DNA of 54,969 bases from assembly GCA_025362495.1 (NCBI GenBank), contig JANYGI010000170.1:1-54969 (forward strand), read 5' to 3'. The DNA is from Byssovorax sp. (lineage in GTDB: Bacteria; Myxococcota_A; Polyangia; Polyangiales; Polyangiaceae). The first letter of the stretch is position 1. Each line of letters opens with the position of its first letter. Below, in pieces: positions 8,527 to 18,679 of this stretch. The notes beneath the pieces are model-generated. The model ran no database searches. It was given only the letters and a program-made list of their open reading frames with translations, and was not told where the DNA came from. The translations under genes and the position numbers were made by a program.

Positions 8527-9473
8527 TCGGAGGGCGCGCAGGTGGATACCCCTGCTCCGACGATGGTGAAATCGATCTGCGCCACCGCGGGCGGCGTCGT
8601 CGACCCGCCCGGCGTGTAGCGGTGGACGATCGACGTGCCCTGTTGCTCCGAGCCGAAGATGTAGAAATCACCGCCCCAGAAGGCGAACGCGTACGAGTTG
8701 ATGTTCGGCTGATTCAGGTCGAGGAAGACGTCGCTTTTCACGCTGGCGGTGGCCTTGTCGAGCTCGGCCACCTGGGAGTCCGGGGCCGCGGGGTTGCCGG
8801 GCGCATAGGCGAAGAGGCGTGAATCCCCGGTCCCGGTGAGCTCGGGAGCGCCGATGTCCTTGTCGAGGTCGTTGACCACCTTGAGCTCGAACGTGGCAGG
8901 ATCGATGGTGGCGAGCGTGCGCGTGAAGCCACCGTCGTTGCCCACTGCGTTGCTCCCCGCGACATAGAGCGTCTCGCCGGTGTCGTTCTTGTTGGCCGAG
9001 AAGCCCATCCCGAACGTGGTCGAGAAGCCGCTCTGGTTCACCACGAAGCTCGTGGCCTTGCATGATGCGGTGAGGGTGCTGACGCGGAACAGCTCGCCGT
9101 TGCCGAAGACCACGTAAGCGACGCCCTGCCGATCGACCGCCATCGAGAAGGGGTTGGAAGGCGAGGTGGTCGGGCAATCGATGGTGCCAATCGACGTGAC
9201 GCTGAGGTCCGGCGGGTAGAAGCGGAGCAGCTCGTTCTCGGACGAGATCAGGTAGACGTAGGTGATGCCGGCGTCCTGGCAGTCGACGACGCCGACGTCG
9301 GGGAAGGGATCGATGGCGTCGGGCTCCTCAGGCACGTCGACGACGACGTCGAGGCCGGCGTCGATCTCCACCCCCGCGTCGGCGCGCCGCTCATCGACGC
9401 GGAGGCCAGTGCGTGCGCCGCAGGCGGCGACGGCGAGGATTGAGGCGGCGAAGAGGACGAACCACTTTCTCAC
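8523..9473 (-). CDS. Lipoprotein, first copy of the tandem paralogous array
   Basis: About 316 residues. The GTG at 9471-9473 gives MRKWFVLFAASILAVAAC, a proper lipoprotein signal; a farther upstream start at 9509 would bury the signal behind 12 residues. After an Asp/Glu-rich linker it carries the same domain as the next two genes (ITYVYLISSENELLRFYPP, PFSMAVDRQGVAYVVF, GELFRVSTLTASC, YAFAFWGGDFYIFG, VGAGVSTCAPSE). As the first gene it probably carries the promoter for the array. The Asp-rich stalk suggests a surface display spacer. Confidence 0.82.
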   Translation of the reverse strand: MRKWFVLFAASILAVAACGARTGLRVDERRADAGVEIDAGLDVVVDVPEEPDAIDPFPDVGVVDCQDAGITYVYLISSENELLRFYPPDLSVTSIGTIDCPTTSPSNPFSMAVDRQGVAYVVFGNGELFRVSTLTASCKATSFVVNQSGFSTTFGMGFSANKNDTGETLYVAGSNAVGNDGGFTRTLATIDPATFELKVVNDLDKDIGAPELTGTGDSRLFAYAPGNPAAPDSQVAELDKATASVKSDVFLDLNQPNINSYAFAFWGGDFYIFGSEQQGTSIVHRYTPGGSTTPPAVAQIDFTIVGAGVSTCAPSE

Positions 9474-9680
9474 GCGGCGGATGCTCGTGCGGGCGAGCGC
9501 TCGGGTCAACCGGGGCGGTGTGCTGACGTGGTCGGCCGGCCGACGCGCCGATCCCGCGCTGCCCGGACGACGAAGGCGCCGTGGGGCAAAAATGCGCCGG
9601 GTGAGATGCGCCGCGGCAACTGCGCAATGTGCTGATATTCCGGGGATAATGGCCCGAAACGAGGTATAGAGCGGCGTTCA

Positions 9681-12653
9681 GTGCAAGCCCTTCTCGCTGC
9701 GGTCCGCAAAGCCTGTCTTCCTGGTCTCTGGTCCCAGGGCGTGGCCCTCGCCCGCGACGGCGCGGTGATGGGCGCCGAGCGCCGCGGCGACACCGTCACC
9801 GCGCGCGTCCGGCAGGCGGGCAAGACCGTCGCGCCCACCGTCGTGCTGTACCCGGCCGACACCGAGTGGAGCTGCGACTGCGGCAACAAGTTCGATCCGT
9901 GCGCCCACGTGGCCGCGGCGGTGATCGCGCTCGCGCAGGAGCCCGTGGCCGACAGCGCGGCCGAAGCGCAGCCGAGCGCCGAGGCGCCGGGCTCCGCGGC
10001 CCCCGCGCCGCTCGCGGCGTCGGCGCACAAGCCCGCGCACGTGCGCTATCGCCTCGAGCGCGCCTCGGGGGCGCTCGCGCTGAAGCGCGCCGTCGTCTAC
10101 CCCGACGGCCGCGAAGAGCCGATGCGCACCTCGCTCGCGGCCGCCCGATCGAAGATCGCTGTCCTCGCGCCGACCCACGAGGACCTCACCGTCGATCGCT
10201 ACGTGGGCGCCAAGCAGTACGGGTATTTCCCTCCCGATCGGCTGGTCGAGATCTTCGGTGCGCTGGCCGGATCGGCCGACGTGCTGCTCGATGGAAAGCC
10301 GATCAAGACCTCGGGCGAGACCATCGCGCCGCGCGGCGTGGTCGAGGACGCCGAGGCCGGCGGCGTCACGCTGACCGTCGCCAGCGATCCGCGCGTCGAG
10401 GAGATCGTCGTGGCCGGCGTGGTCCGGCTCGGCAGCACGCTGCACCCGATCCGCGAGGTCGATCTCACCGGCCCGCGCCTCGAGAAGATGCCCTTCCGTC
10501 GCAGCTTCGCGCGGGGCGATCTCGGCCGCCTCGTGACCGAGGTGCTGCCCGGCCTCGAGAAGCGGATCCGCATGGATATCCGCACCCGGCGGCTGCCGAA
10601 AGGGCAGGGGCGCGCGCGCCCGCGCATCGTGCTGACGCTGCAGCAGAAGGGGCACACGCTCTCGGTGGTGCCCTCGCTGGTGTACGGCGATCCGATCGAG
10701 GCCAAGGTCGAGAACGGCGTCATGGTGCACGTCGGCGGCCGCGTCCCGACGCGCGACGAGTCGGCCGAGCGCGGCCTCTTGCAGAAGCTCCGCGACGAGC
10801 TCCACCTTGTCCCGGGGCGCCGCGTCGACTTCGACGGGGCGGACGCCATCCGCTTCGCGCAGCGCCTCGACGCGTGGGACGGCGGCGGCGAGCAGCGGCG
10901 CGAGCTCTTCGGCAAGCTGCCGCTGGTGCCGCGCTTCGTGATCCAGGATCGATCGTTCGACGTGATCTTCGAGGTCGACGACGGCGACGATCGCCATCCC
11001 GGCGATCCGCCGCCGAAGCGCGCCGACGCCGCCGCGGTGATCCGCGCCTACCAGGATGGCTTGCCGCTCGTGCCGCTCGAGGGCGGGGGCTGGGCGCCGC
11101 TGCCGCACGATTGGCTCTCGCGCTTCGGCGATCGCGTGGCCGATCTGCTGGCCGCGCGACGCGACGAGGACAAGGAGGTCCCGACGGCGGCGCTGCCCGC
11201 GCTGGCCGATCTCTGCGACGCGCTCGAGTACCCGCGCCCCGCCGCGTTCGAGCGGCTCGCGCCCTTGATCGAAGGCTTCGAATCGCTGCCCGAGGCGCCG
11301 CTGCCCGCCGATCTCACGGCCGAGCTCCGGCCCTACCAGCGCCGCGGCGTGAGCTGGCTCGTGTTCCTGCGCGAGGCGGGGCTCGGCGCCGTGCTCGCCG
11401 ACGACATGGGCCTGGGAAAGACGCTGCAAACGCTCTGCGCCGTCGCGGGGCGCACCCTCGTCGTCTGCCCGCGCAGCGTCGTCCACAACTGGGTCGACGA
11501 GATCAAGCGCTTCCGCCCGGCGCTGCGCCCGGCGATCTACCACGGGCCTCGTCGCGCGCTCGATCGCGCGGCCGACGTGACGCTCACGACCTACGCCGTG
11601 CTGCGCCTCGACGCCGAGATCCTCGCCAAGGAAAACTGGGACACCGTGGTCCTCGACGAGGCGCAGGCGATCAAGAACCCCGACAGCCAGGTGGCGCGCG
11701 CGGCCTACGATTTACGGGCTGGCCTGCGCGTCGCGCTCAGCGGTACGCCCGTGGAGAACCGCCTCGACGAGCTCTGGAGCTTGCTCCATTTCACCAACCG
11801 CGGCGTCCTCGGCGGGCTGCGATCCTTCCAGGAGCGCTGGGCTCGGCCGATCGACGCGGGCGTGCCTGGCGTCGCGGCGGGGCTGCGCGCCAAGATCCGC
11901 CCGTTCGTCCTGCGCCGCATGAAGAAAGACGTCGTCCCCGAGCTGCCGCCGCGCTCGGACGCGGTGCTCTACTGCGAGCTCGAAGAGAGCGAGCGCAACG
12001 TCTACGAGGCCGTGCGCGCCGCCGCACGGAAGGACGTGGTCGCTCGCCTGGCCGAAGGATCGAGCGTGCTCGCGGCGCTCGAAGCGCTGCTCCGCTTGCG
12101 TCAGGCCGCGTGTCACCCGGCGCTGATCCCCGGGCAGACGGCGCTGACGTCGTCCAAGGTCGAGCGCCTGATCGAGACGCTGGAGAGCGCCGCTGCCGAC
12201 GGGCACAAAGCGCTGGTCTTCTCGCAGTGGACGTCGCTCCTCGATCTGGTCGAGCCGCACCTGAACGAGGCCGGGATCGCTTTCACGCGCCTCGACGGAT
12301 CGACGCGCGATCGCGGCGCGGTCGTCGCCGATTTCCAGCGCGAGGGCGGCCCGCCCGTGATGCTGATCTCGCTCAAGGCCGGCGGGACGGGGCTGAACCT
12401 CACCGCCGCCGATCACGTGTTCCTCCTCGATCCGTGGTGGAACCCCGCCGTCGAAGATCAGGCCGAAGGGCGCGCGCACCGCATCGGGCAAGAGCGCCCG
12501 GTGATGGTCTATCGCCTCGTCGCGAAGGACACCGTGGAGGAGGGGATCCTCGCGCTGCAGCAGCGCAAGCGGAACCTCGCGGAGGCGGCGCTGGGCGAGG
12601 CCGATCAGGCGGGCGGCATCACCCGCGACGATCTGCTCGCGCTCTTGCAGTAG
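9681..12653 (+). CDS. SNF2-family helicase with N-terminal SWIM zinc finger
   Basis: This is a 990-residue Swi2/Snf2 ATPase of the bacterial HepA/RapA-like class. The N-terminus holds a SWIM motif [12 protein letters not shown] (residues 65-76, CxC-x6-CxH), which may bind nucleic acid. A divergent middle region is followed by the motor: motif I DMGLGKT near 575, motif II DEAQ at 659-662, motif [23 protein letters not shown], and a helicase C-terminal half with [39 protein letters not shown] and [21 protein letters not shown]. The start is a GTG; an upstream in-frame stop excludes a longer product. Likely role: ATP-driven remodelling of protein-nucleic-acid complexes. Confidence 0.95.
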   Translation: MQALLAAVRKACLPGLWSQGVALARDGAVMGAERRGDTVTARVRQAGKTVAPTVVLYPADTEWSCDCGNKFDPCAHVAAAVIALAQEPVADSAAEAQPSAEAPGSAAPAPLAASAHKPAHVRYRLERASGALALKRAVVYPDGREEPMRTSLAAARSKIAVLAPTHEDLTVDRYVGAKQYGYFPPDRLVEIFGALAGSADVLLDGKPIKTSGETIAPRGVVEDAEAGGVTLTVASDPRVEEIVVAGVVRLGSTLHPIREVDLTGPRLEKMPFRRSFARGDLGRLVTEVLPGLEKRIRMDIRTRRLPKGQGRARPRIVLTLQQKGHTLSVVPSLVYGDPIEAKVENGVMVHVGGRVPTRDESAERGLLQKLRDELHLVPGRRVDFDGADAIRFAQRLDAWDGGGEQRRELFGKLPLVPRFVIQDRSFDVIFEVDDGDDRHPGDPPPKRADAAAVIRAYQDGLPLVPLEGGGWAPLPHDWLSRFGDRVADLLAARRDEDKEVPTAALPALADLCDALEYPRPAAFERLAPLIEGFESLPEAPLPADLTAELRPYQRRGVSWLVFLREAGLGAVLADDMGLGKTLQTLCAVAGRTLVVCPRSVVHNWVDEIKRFRPALRPAIYHGPRRALDRAADVTLTTYAVLRLDAEILAKENWDTVVLDEAQAIKNPDSQVARAAYDLRAGLRVALSGTPVENRLDELWSLLHFTNRGVLGGLRSFQERWARPIDAGVPGVAAGLRAKIRPFVLRRMKKDVVPELPPRSDAVLYCELEESERNVYEAVRAAARKDVVARLAEGSSVLAALEALLRLRQAACHPALIPGQTALTSSKVERLIETLESAAADGHKALVFSQWTSLLDLVEPHLNEAGIAFTRLDGSTRDRGAVVADFQREGGPPVMLISLKAGGTGLNLTAADHVFLLDPWWNPAVEDQAEGRAHRIGQERPVMVYRLVAKDTVEEGILALQQRKRNLAEAALGEADQAGGITRDDLLALLQ

Positions 12654-12663
12654 GCTCGGCTCG

Positions 12664-13317
12664 ATGCGATCCGCGCCCGCCGCCGTTTGCTCGATGGGGC
12701 TTGTTTTCGTGGCGATCACGCTCGGTTGCGGCGGCGAGCAGGCCGCGGCGCCCCTCGTGATCGCGGCGGCTCCGCGGCGGGCCGTGGCCTCGGCGACGCC
12801 GCCGCGATCGTCCGCGGATCTCGCGCCGCCCCGGGCCCCGACCGACGCGCCCGAGCCCGAGGCGCTGCGTTTTTTCCTCGATCATCTCGCCGCTCCCGCG
12901 GTGCCGCCGTCGAGCGGGGCGCCCCCGGGCGTCGCGGCGATCGCCCTCGCCAACACGGCCCTGGGCGAGGCCAAAGGGCTCACGGCCGCGGGGCCGCCGG
13001 TGTTCGCGCGGCTGCTCGTCGGGCAGCGGCTGTCGATCCCCGTGACGCTGCCGCCCGGGCGCTGCGCGACGTTCCTCGCGCAGGGAGGCCTCGGCGTGAT
13101 CGAGATCGATCTCTTCCTGACGACGCCGGCCGAAGGGACGGTGCCGGCCTTCCTCGCGTCCGAGGTCGCCTCGGGGCCGGTGGCGGTGATCGGCGGCCGC
13201 AAAGGCTGCATGGCGGCCCCCGAGGGCGCGCCGTCGGCGCTGGTGCTCCACGCGATCGTGCGGCGCGGCGAGGGTAACGTCCTCGCGCAAGTGTTCGCGC
13301 GCGACGCGCCCCCGTAG
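12664..13317 (+). CDS. Small exported lipoprotein of unknown function
   Basis: 217 residues starting MRSAPAAVCSMGLVFVAITL, then GC with a lipobox (ITLGC). A Pro/Ala-rich stretch is followed by a compact domain with FFLDHLAAPAVPP, GRCATFLAQGG, LGVIEIDLFL, VIGGRKGCM and a C-terminal VLAQVFARDAPP. The pattern of strands and two Cys resembles small periplasmic beta domains, but I do not recognise a family. It starts 10 bases after the helicase stop, so it could be co-transcribed with it. Confidence 0.7.
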   Translation: MRSAPAAVCSMGLVFVAITLGCGGEQAAAPLVIAAAPRRAVASATPPRSSADLAPPRAPTDAPEPEALRFFLDHLAAPAVPPSSGAPPGVAAIALANTALGEAKGLTAAGPPVFARLLVGQRLSIPVTLPPGRCATFLAQGGLGVIEIDLFLTTPAEGTVPAFLASEVASGPVAVIGGRKGCMAAPEGAPSALVLHAIVRRGEGNVLAQVFARDAPP

Positions 13318-13384
13318 AAGAAGAGGATCGCGGGCGCGGGTCGAATTCACGCAACCGGCGTCGCGCTCGCGTCGATGAACGATC

Positions 13385-14386
13385 ATGGGATCGCTCGTCA
13401 TCTCGCCCACGGATCCAGCCTACCCCGCGGCCCTGGAGGATCTCGCCTCGAAGCGGGGCAAGCCCACGCTCTACCTGCGCGGATCGCTGCCGTCGGCGCG
13501 CGGGATCGCCGTCGTCGGTACGCGCGAGCCCACGGCCGAGGCCGTCGCGTTCACCCGGGTGCTGGTGACCGAGCTCGCCGCGGCGGGGATCGCCATCTGG
13601 TCGGGCGGGGCGCTCGGGATCGACGCTGCGGCGCACGAAGCCGCGATCGCGTGCGGCGCGCCGACGGTGGTGGTGATGGGCGGCGGCCTCGACTGGACGT
13701 ACCCGAAAGACCACGTCGGGCTGTTCGAACGCGTGCTCGCAGCCGGCGGAGCGCTGCTCGCGCGGGTGCCCGACGACAAGCCACCGCAGCCCGCCGGGTT
13801 CCTGATGCGCAACGAGCTGCTCGCGGCGCTGACCGTGGCGACGGTGGTGATCCAGGCCGGCTTCAAGAGCGGGGCCCGCAACACCGCGTCGGCGGCGCGG
13901 AGGCTCGGGCGGCCGCTGTGTGTCGTTCCTCACGCGCCATGGGACGAGATCGGTCGAGGGTGCGCCGTCGAGCTCGCGCACGGAGCGCGGGCGATCTTCC
14001 ATGCTGCCGATGTGCTCGCGGCGCTGGATGGAGGGCCACCGATCAGGCCCGCGCTGGCCCGGTCGCGGCCGGCGGCGCCGGCGCCGCTGCTCCTGTTTAG
14101 CCCCGAAACCGCGGGGAAATCGCCCCTTTCGTCGAGAGGCTTGCCAGATCCGACGGAAGGACCCATTCTCCCCGGCCCCGATGCCGCCCCGCCCATGCTC
14201 CGGCTCGAAGGCCCGGAGCAGCCTGTTTTCGCCGCGCTCGACGCCGCGGCGCGACACCTGGACGAGATTTGCGAGCGATCCGGCGAGCCGCCCAGGGTGG
14301 TCATGACCGCGCTCTTGATGTTGACTTTGCGGACGGTAGTAGTAGAGGGGCCCGCCGGGTTCTACCGACGGGCCAACCGGCCGTGA
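13385..14386 (+). CDS. dprA: DNA-processing protein DprA (Smf)
   Basis: 333 residues. The central Rossmann-like domain carries GIAVVGTREPTAEA, the signature SGGALGIDAAAHEAAI, VVVMGGGLDWTYPKDH and GFLMRNELLAALTVATVVIQA. The C-terminal 70 residues form a winged-helix-like region (QPVFAALDAAARHLDEICE and VVMTALLMLTLRTVVVEGP). DprA loads RecA on incoming single-stranded DNA in transformation. The usual signature is SGxAxGID; the Gly-Gly-Ala variant is a minor change. It sits immediately upstream of topA and trmFO, an order also found in Bacillus, which supports the call. The start ATG at 13385 has no strong Shine-Dalgarno. Confidence 0.92.
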   Translation: MGSLVISPTDPAYPAALEDLASKRGKPTLYLRGSLPSARGIAVVGTREPTAEAVAFTRVLVTELAAAGIAIWSGGALGIDAAAHEAAIACGAPTVVVMGGGLDWTYPKDHVGLFERVLAAGGALLARVPDDKPPQPAGFLMRNELLAALTVATVVIQAGFKSGARNTASAARRLGRPLCVVPHAPWDEIGRGCAVELAHGARAIFHAADVLAALDGGPPIRPALARSRPAAPAPLLLFSPETAGKSPLSSRGLPDPTEGPILPGPDAAPPMLRLEGPEQPVFAALDAAARHLDEICERSGEPPRVVMTALLMLTLRTVVVEGPAGFYRRANRP

Positions 14387-14400
14387 AGCTCCCCTCTCCG

Positions 14401-14436
14401 ACGGGAAATCCCGTGTTCCCGGCCCGATTCGGGCCG
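14401..14436 (+). terminator. Two adjacent hairpins after dprA
   Basis: A 6-bp stem acggga-aa-tcccgt (14401-14414) is followed at once by a perfect 7-bp stem cggcccg-att-cgggccg (14420-14436) and then ttctcgttt. This lies 14 bases after the dprA stop and about 80 bases before topA. It is a plausible intrinsic terminator or attenuator between the two genes. Confidence 0.6.
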
Positions 14437-14515
14437 TTCTCGTTTCAGGTAGCCGGATATTGCTCTCCAAGAAAATTGATCAAGAGGCCCCCCTCCGCGG
14501 GCCAAGAAGGTCGTG

Positions 14516-17131
14516 ATGGCCAAGACGCTCGTTATCGTTGAGTCGCCGGCCAAGGCGAAGACCATCAAGAAGTACCTCGGCGCGGGCTATGACGTCCTCG
14601 CCTCGAAGGGACACCTCAAGGATTTGCCCAAGGGCCCCAAGGCCGTCGACTTCGCCAACGACTTCACCGAGACGTACGCCGTCATCGAGGGCAAGGAGAA
14701 GATCCTCGAAGAGCTCAAGGCCGCCGCGAAGAAGGTCGACGCCGTGATGCTGGCGACCGACCCTGATCGCGAAGGCGAGGCGATCGCCTTCCACATCCAG
14801 CAGGAGATCAAGAGCCCGCACCTCTTCATCAACCGCGTGGAGTTCCACGAGATCACGAAGAAGGGGATCGAGCACGGCGTGGCCAACCCGCGCGAGCTCG
14901 ACGAGAACCTCTACGACGCCCAGCGCGCTCGCCGCGTGCTCGATCGAATCGTGGGTTACGACGTGTCGGCTCTCGTGTGGTCGAAGCTCGCGTTCGGTCT
15001 CTCTGCCGGCCGCGTGCAGTCGGTGGCGCTCCGCCTCGTCGTGGACCGCGAGCGCGAGATCGACGCGTTCGTCCCCGAGGAGTACTGGAACGTCGGCGTG
15101 GGGCTGCGAACGCAGGCCGGCGCCCCCGTGATGACGAAGCTCTCGGGCGGAGGCGACAAGCGCCTCGAGGTCACCAACGGCGAGCAGGCGGGCCGCGTGC
15201 GGGCCGATTTGCAGAGCGGCGCCTACCGGGTCGCGAAGGTCGTGCGCAAGGAGCAGAAGCGCAACCCGCCCGCTCCGTACACGACGTCGAAGCTCCAGCA
15301 GGACGCGACGAGCTACCTCCACTTCGGCACCAAGCGGACGATGCAGATTGCCCAGGCGCTGTACGAAGGCATCGATCTCAAGCGCGACGGCGGCCCGGTC
15401 GGCCTCATCACGTACATGCGTACCGACTCGACCCGCGTCAGCAACGACGCCATCGCCGAGGTGCGCGCCGAGATCGAGAAGATGTACGGTAAGGAGTTCG
15501 TCCCGGCCCAGCCCAACATCTACAAGTCGAAGAAGGGCGCGCAGGACGCGCACGAAGCGATCCGGCCGACCAGCGTCGAGATCCACCCCGACACGATCAA
15601 GAAGCACCTCAAGGACGAGCAGTACAAGCTCTACAAGCTGGTGTGGAACCGCTTCGTCGCCTCGCAGATGGAGCCCGCGGTGTACGACCGCACCACGGTC
15701 GACATCGAGGTGAAGCCGACGACGGCGAGCCCGCTGCACGCGGTGTACGGCGTGCGCGCCACGGGGCGGATCCAGAAGTTCGCGGGCTGGCTCGAGGTGA
15801 CGGAAGGTCAGCGCGAGTTCGCCGGCGAGGAAGACGCCGGCGACGCGACCTCGCCCGCCGACGCGGCGGCGGCGCTCGCTGCGGCCGGCGGCGCGGCGCT
15901 CACCGTGCCCGTCGAGAAGGCCGCGCCCGCGGTCGTGGTCGAGGAGGAAGCCGACGCGCTCCTGCCCGATCTGAACGAGGGCGACGTGCTCCAGCTCTCG
16001 GCCACGCCTGGCGTGATCACCGAGCAGAAGTTCACCCAGCCGCCCCCGCGCTTCAACGAAGGATCGCTGGTGCGCGAGCTGGAGAAGCGCGGCATCGGCC
16101 GGCCCTCCACGTACGCGGAGATCATCGGCAAGGTGCAGCAGCGCGCCTACGCCGAGAAGCTCGCCAGCGGCGGGTTCCAGCCGACGATGCTCGGTAAATT
16201 CGTGGTCGACGGCCTGATCAAGTCGGACCTCGATTTCATGGATCCGAACTTCACCGCGCAGATGGAAGAGGAGCTCGACGAGGTCGGCGCCGGCACCCTC
16301 AAGCGCGTCGCCTTGCTGAAGCGCTTCTACAAGCGCTTCCGTGAGCAGCTCGACAAGTCGAAGAAGCTCGCGTCGTGGAAGCCCCCGTCGATCCCCACCG
16401 ACCTCGTCTGCGAGGAGTGTGGCGAAGGAAAGATGATCAAGAAATGGGGGAAGAACGGCTGGTTCCTCTCCTGCGAGCGCTACCCGACGTGCAAGGGCAC
16501 CAAGGATCTCGCGGCCGATGGAGCGCCCTCGCCGGTCCGCGAGACGGACATCATCTGCGACAAGTGCGGCAAGCCGATGGTGATCAAGACGGGGCGCTTC
16601 GGCGAGTTCCTGTCGTGCACCGGCTACCCGACCTGCAAGAACGCGCGGCCCGTCCCGCTCGGCGTGGCGTGCCCGAAGTGCGGCGGCGACCTCATCGAGA
16701 TCCGGCCGCGCAAGAAGGGCGGACGCACGTTCTACGGCTGCTCGAACTACAACGCCGAGCAGAAGTGCGACTTCAAGCTGTGGATGCGGCCGGTGCCCGA
16801 GCCGTGCCCGCAGTGCGGCGCGCTGTTCCTCACCAAGGCCGGCGGCAAGAAGCCGATGCTGATCTGCGCCACGAAGGAGTGCGGCTACAAGGTCGAGCTC
16901 CCGGAAGAGGGCGGCGAAGATCCGGTGGGCGAGGGCGGAGTCGTCGCCGACGGCGCGAGCCCCGTCGTCGTCGCGACGCCGCGGCCGGCGCCGGTGGTCC
17001 GGGTCGAGGCGCCGAAGGCCGTCGCGGTGAAGGTCGCGGCAGCGAAGGTCGCCGCGAAGCCCGCGGCGAAGAAGGTCGCCGCGAAGAAGGCGGCCACCAA
17101 GACCAAGGCTGCTCCGAAGTCGGCGAGCTAG
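14516..17131 (+). CDS. topA: DNA topoisomerase I with four zinc ribbons and a Lys/Ala tail
   Basis: This is an 871-residue type IA topoisomerase that relaxes negative supercoils. The Toprim domain is at the N-terminus (LVIVESPAKAKTIKKYL, MLATDPDREGEAIAFHI). The active-site Tyr300 lies in LITYMRTDSTR. The C-terminus has four zinc-ribbon modules (CEECGEG...CERYPTC; CDKCGKP...CTGYPTC; CPKCGGD...CSNYNAEQKC; CPQCGAL...CATKEC). It ends in about 60 residues rich in Ala, Lys and Val with histone-H1-like AAKKVAAKKAA repeats. The ATG at 14516 is chosen over an adjacent GTG because AGAAGG is five bases upstream. Low-complexity Ala-rich residues (about 440-475) interrupt the core domain. Confidence 0.97.
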   Translation: MAKTLVIVESPAKAKTIKKYLGAGYDVLASKGHLKDLPKGPKAVDFANDFTETYAVIEGKEKILEELKAAAKKVDAVMLATDPDREGEAIAFHIQQEIKSPHLFINRVEFHEITKKGIEHGVANPRELDENLYDAQRARRVLDRIVGYDVSALVWSKLAFGLSAGRVQSVALRLVVDREREIDAFVPEEYWNVGVGLRTQAGAPVMTKLSGGGDKRLEVTNGEQAGRVRADLQSGAYRVAKVVRKEQKRNPPAPYTTSKLQQDATSYLHFGTKRTMQIAQALYEGIDLKRDGGPVGLITYMRTDSTRVSNDAIAEVRAEIEKMYGKEFVPAQPNIYKSKKGAQDAHEAIRPTSVEIHPDTIKKHLKDEQYKLYKLVWNRFVASQMEPAVYDRTTVDIEVKPTTASPLHAVYGVRATGRIQKFAGWLEVTEGQREFAGEEDAGDATSPADAAAALAAAGGAALTVPVEKAAPAVVVEEEADALLPDLNEGDVLQLSATPGVITEQKFTQPPPRFNEGSLVRELEKRGIGRPSTYAEIIGKVQQRAYAEKLASGGFQPTMLGKFVVDGLIKSDLDFMDPNFTAQMEEELDEVGAGTLKRVALLKRFYKRFREQLDKSKKLASWKPPSIPTDLVCEECGEGKMIKKWGKNGWFLSCERYPTCKGTKDLAADGAPSPVRETDIICDKCGKPMVIKTGRFGEFLSCTGYPTCKNARPVPLGVACPKCGGDLIEIRPRKKGGRTFYGCSNYNAEQKCDFKLWMRPVPEPCPQCGALFLTKAGGKKPMLICATKECGYKVELPEEGGEDPVGEGGVVADGASPVVVATPRPAPVVRVEAPKAVAVKVAAAKVAAKPAAKKVAAKKAATKTKAAPKSAS

Positions 17132-17273
17132 CGGTGACCGGACGAAGTTCGGTCACCGCCAAGGCGCCCGCGCAGCGGGCGCGGGGTATGGGGCTCAGCC
17201 CCATCGAAACAAGGCCAGTCTCGCGCGCGCGAAGCGGCCGCGTAGCGGCCCAAAAGTCCGACAAGACTTTTGG
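17131..17273. repeat. Cluster of five consecutive perfect stem-loops between topA and trmFO
   Basis: Five inverted repeats lie nearly end to end. The first has arms 17131-17143 and 17147-17159 (13 bp with one G-U pair, GAA loop) and overlaps the topA stop. The others are 17164-17171/17175-17182 (8 bp, GCA loop), 17188-17194/17198-17204 (7 bp, TCA loop), 17236-17241/17245-17250 (6 bp, GTA loop) and 17250-17258/17265-17273 (9 bp, ending in CTTTTGG). A 12-bp palindrome sits at 17221-17232. The first and last are the best terminator candidates; the triloop hairpins look like REP-type units. Confidence 0.85.
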
Positions 17274-17290
17274 CGGGCGGAGCTAGCGTC

Positions 17291-18679
17291 GTGGACGAGG
17301 TCGTCGTCGTCGGCGCTGGCCTCGCGGGGTGCGAGGCCGCGTTCCAGCTCGCGGAGCGCGGCATCGCGGTGCGGCTCCTCGAGATGAAGCCGCTGAAGCG
17401 GACGCCGGCGCAGACCAGCGACCACTTCGCCGAGCTGGTCTGCTCGAACTCGATGCGCGGCGCGGCCCTCGGGAACGCCGTGGGGCTGCTCAAGGAAGAG
17501 CTGCGGCGCTCGGGATCGATCGTGCTCCGCAACGCCGACGCCACCGCGGTGCCGGCGGGCGGGGCGCTCGCCGTCGATCGCGAGCGCTTCGGCGCGGCGA
17601 TGACGGCGGCGATGGAGACCCACCCTCGCATCCGCGTCGAGCGCCGCGAGGTGATCGAGATCCCCGCCGAGCGGCCGGTGATCCTGGCGACGGGGCCGCT
17701 GACGTCGGACGGCCTCGCCGCGGATCTCGCGCGGCTGATCGGCGCCGAGCACCTCGCGTACTACGACGCCATCTCGCCGATCGTGGCGACCGACTCGCTC
17801 GACTGGAGCAAGGTCTGGAAGCAGTCGCGCTACGGAAAAGGGGCGATTTCTCCGGGGGAAAACGCGATTTTGGCGGAGTTGGCCGACGGCGACGAGTCGG
17901 CCGAGGGCGGCGACGAGGCGTACATCAACTGCCCGCTCGACGCCGTGCAGTACGAGAATTTCGTCAAGGCGCTGGTCGAGGCCGAGAAGGTGCCGGCGCG
18001 CGACTTCGAGCAGGTGCGCTACTTCGAGGGCTGCTTGCCCTGCGAGGTGATGGCCGAGCGCGGGCGCGACACGCTCTCGTTCGGGCCGATGAAGCCGGTC
18101 GGCCTCACCGATCCGCGCACCGGGCTGCGGCCGCACGCGGTGATCCAGCTCCGCCAGGAGGACGAGGCCGCGACGGCGTACAACCTCGTCGGCTTCCAGA
18201 CGCGGATGAAATACGCCGATCAGCTGCGGGTATTTCGCACGGTGCCGGGGCTCGAGCAGGCCGAGTTCATGCGCATGGGCTCGGTGCACCGGAACACGTT
18301 CGTGAACGCGCCCGAGCTCCTGTCGGCGTCGATGGAGCTGCGGTCGGCGCCGGGCGTGTACCTCGCGGGGCAGGTCTCGGGCGTCGAGGGCTACGTCGAG
18401 AGCGCGGCCGGCGGGTTCCTCTGCGCGCTCCTGCTGGCGCAGAAGCTCCGGGGCGAGGCCGTCGTGCCGCCGCCGCCGACGACGGCGCTGGGAGGCATCC
18501 TCACGCACCTCGGGCGCAAGCAGCCGCGCTACCAGCCGTCGAACATCACCTGGGCCCACCTGCCGCCCCTGGAGGGCAAGGGAAAGCGCCTCAAGAAGCG
18601 CGAGCGCTACGACGCGATGGCCGAGCGCGCGCTCCGCGACGGCGACGCGTGGAGAGCGCTGCTGGGGCTCAGCACGTAG
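17291..18679 (+). CDS. trmFO: Folate-dependent tRNA (uracil-54-C5)-methyltransferase TrmFO
   Basis: 462 residues. TrmFO is an FAD and methylene-tetrahydrofolate dependent enzyme that makes ribothymidine at position 54 of tRNA. The dinucleotide-binding GAGLAG is at residues 8-13, followed by [24 protein letters not shown], a family signature. Other conserved blocks are [58 protein letters not shown] and [16 protein letters not shown]. The start is the GTG at 17291, directly before the FAD fold, with CGGAG nine bases upstream. The 3' end overlaps an antisense gene by 73 bases. Confidence 0.95.
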   Translation: MDEVVVVGAGLAGCEAAFQLAERGIAVRLLEMKPLKRTPAQTSDHFAELVCSNSMRGAALGNAVGLLKEELRRSGSIVLRNADATAVPAGGALAVDRERFGAAMTAAMETHPRIRVERREVIEIPAERPVILATGPLTSDGLAADLARLIGAEHLAYYDAISPIVATDSLDWSKVWKQSRYGKGAISPGENAILAELADGDESAEGGDEAYINCPLDAVQYENFVKALVEAEKVPARDFEQVRYFEGCLPCEVMAERGRDTLSFGPMKPVGLTDPRTGLRPHAVIQLRQEDEAATAYNLVGFQTRMKYADQLRVFRTVPGLEQAEFMRMGSVHRNTFVNAPELLSASMELRSAPGVYLAGQVSGVEGYVESAAGGFLCALLLAQKLRGEAVVPPPPTTALGGILTHLGRKQPRYQPSNITWAHLPPLEGKGKRLKKRERYDAMAERALRDGDAWRALLGLST

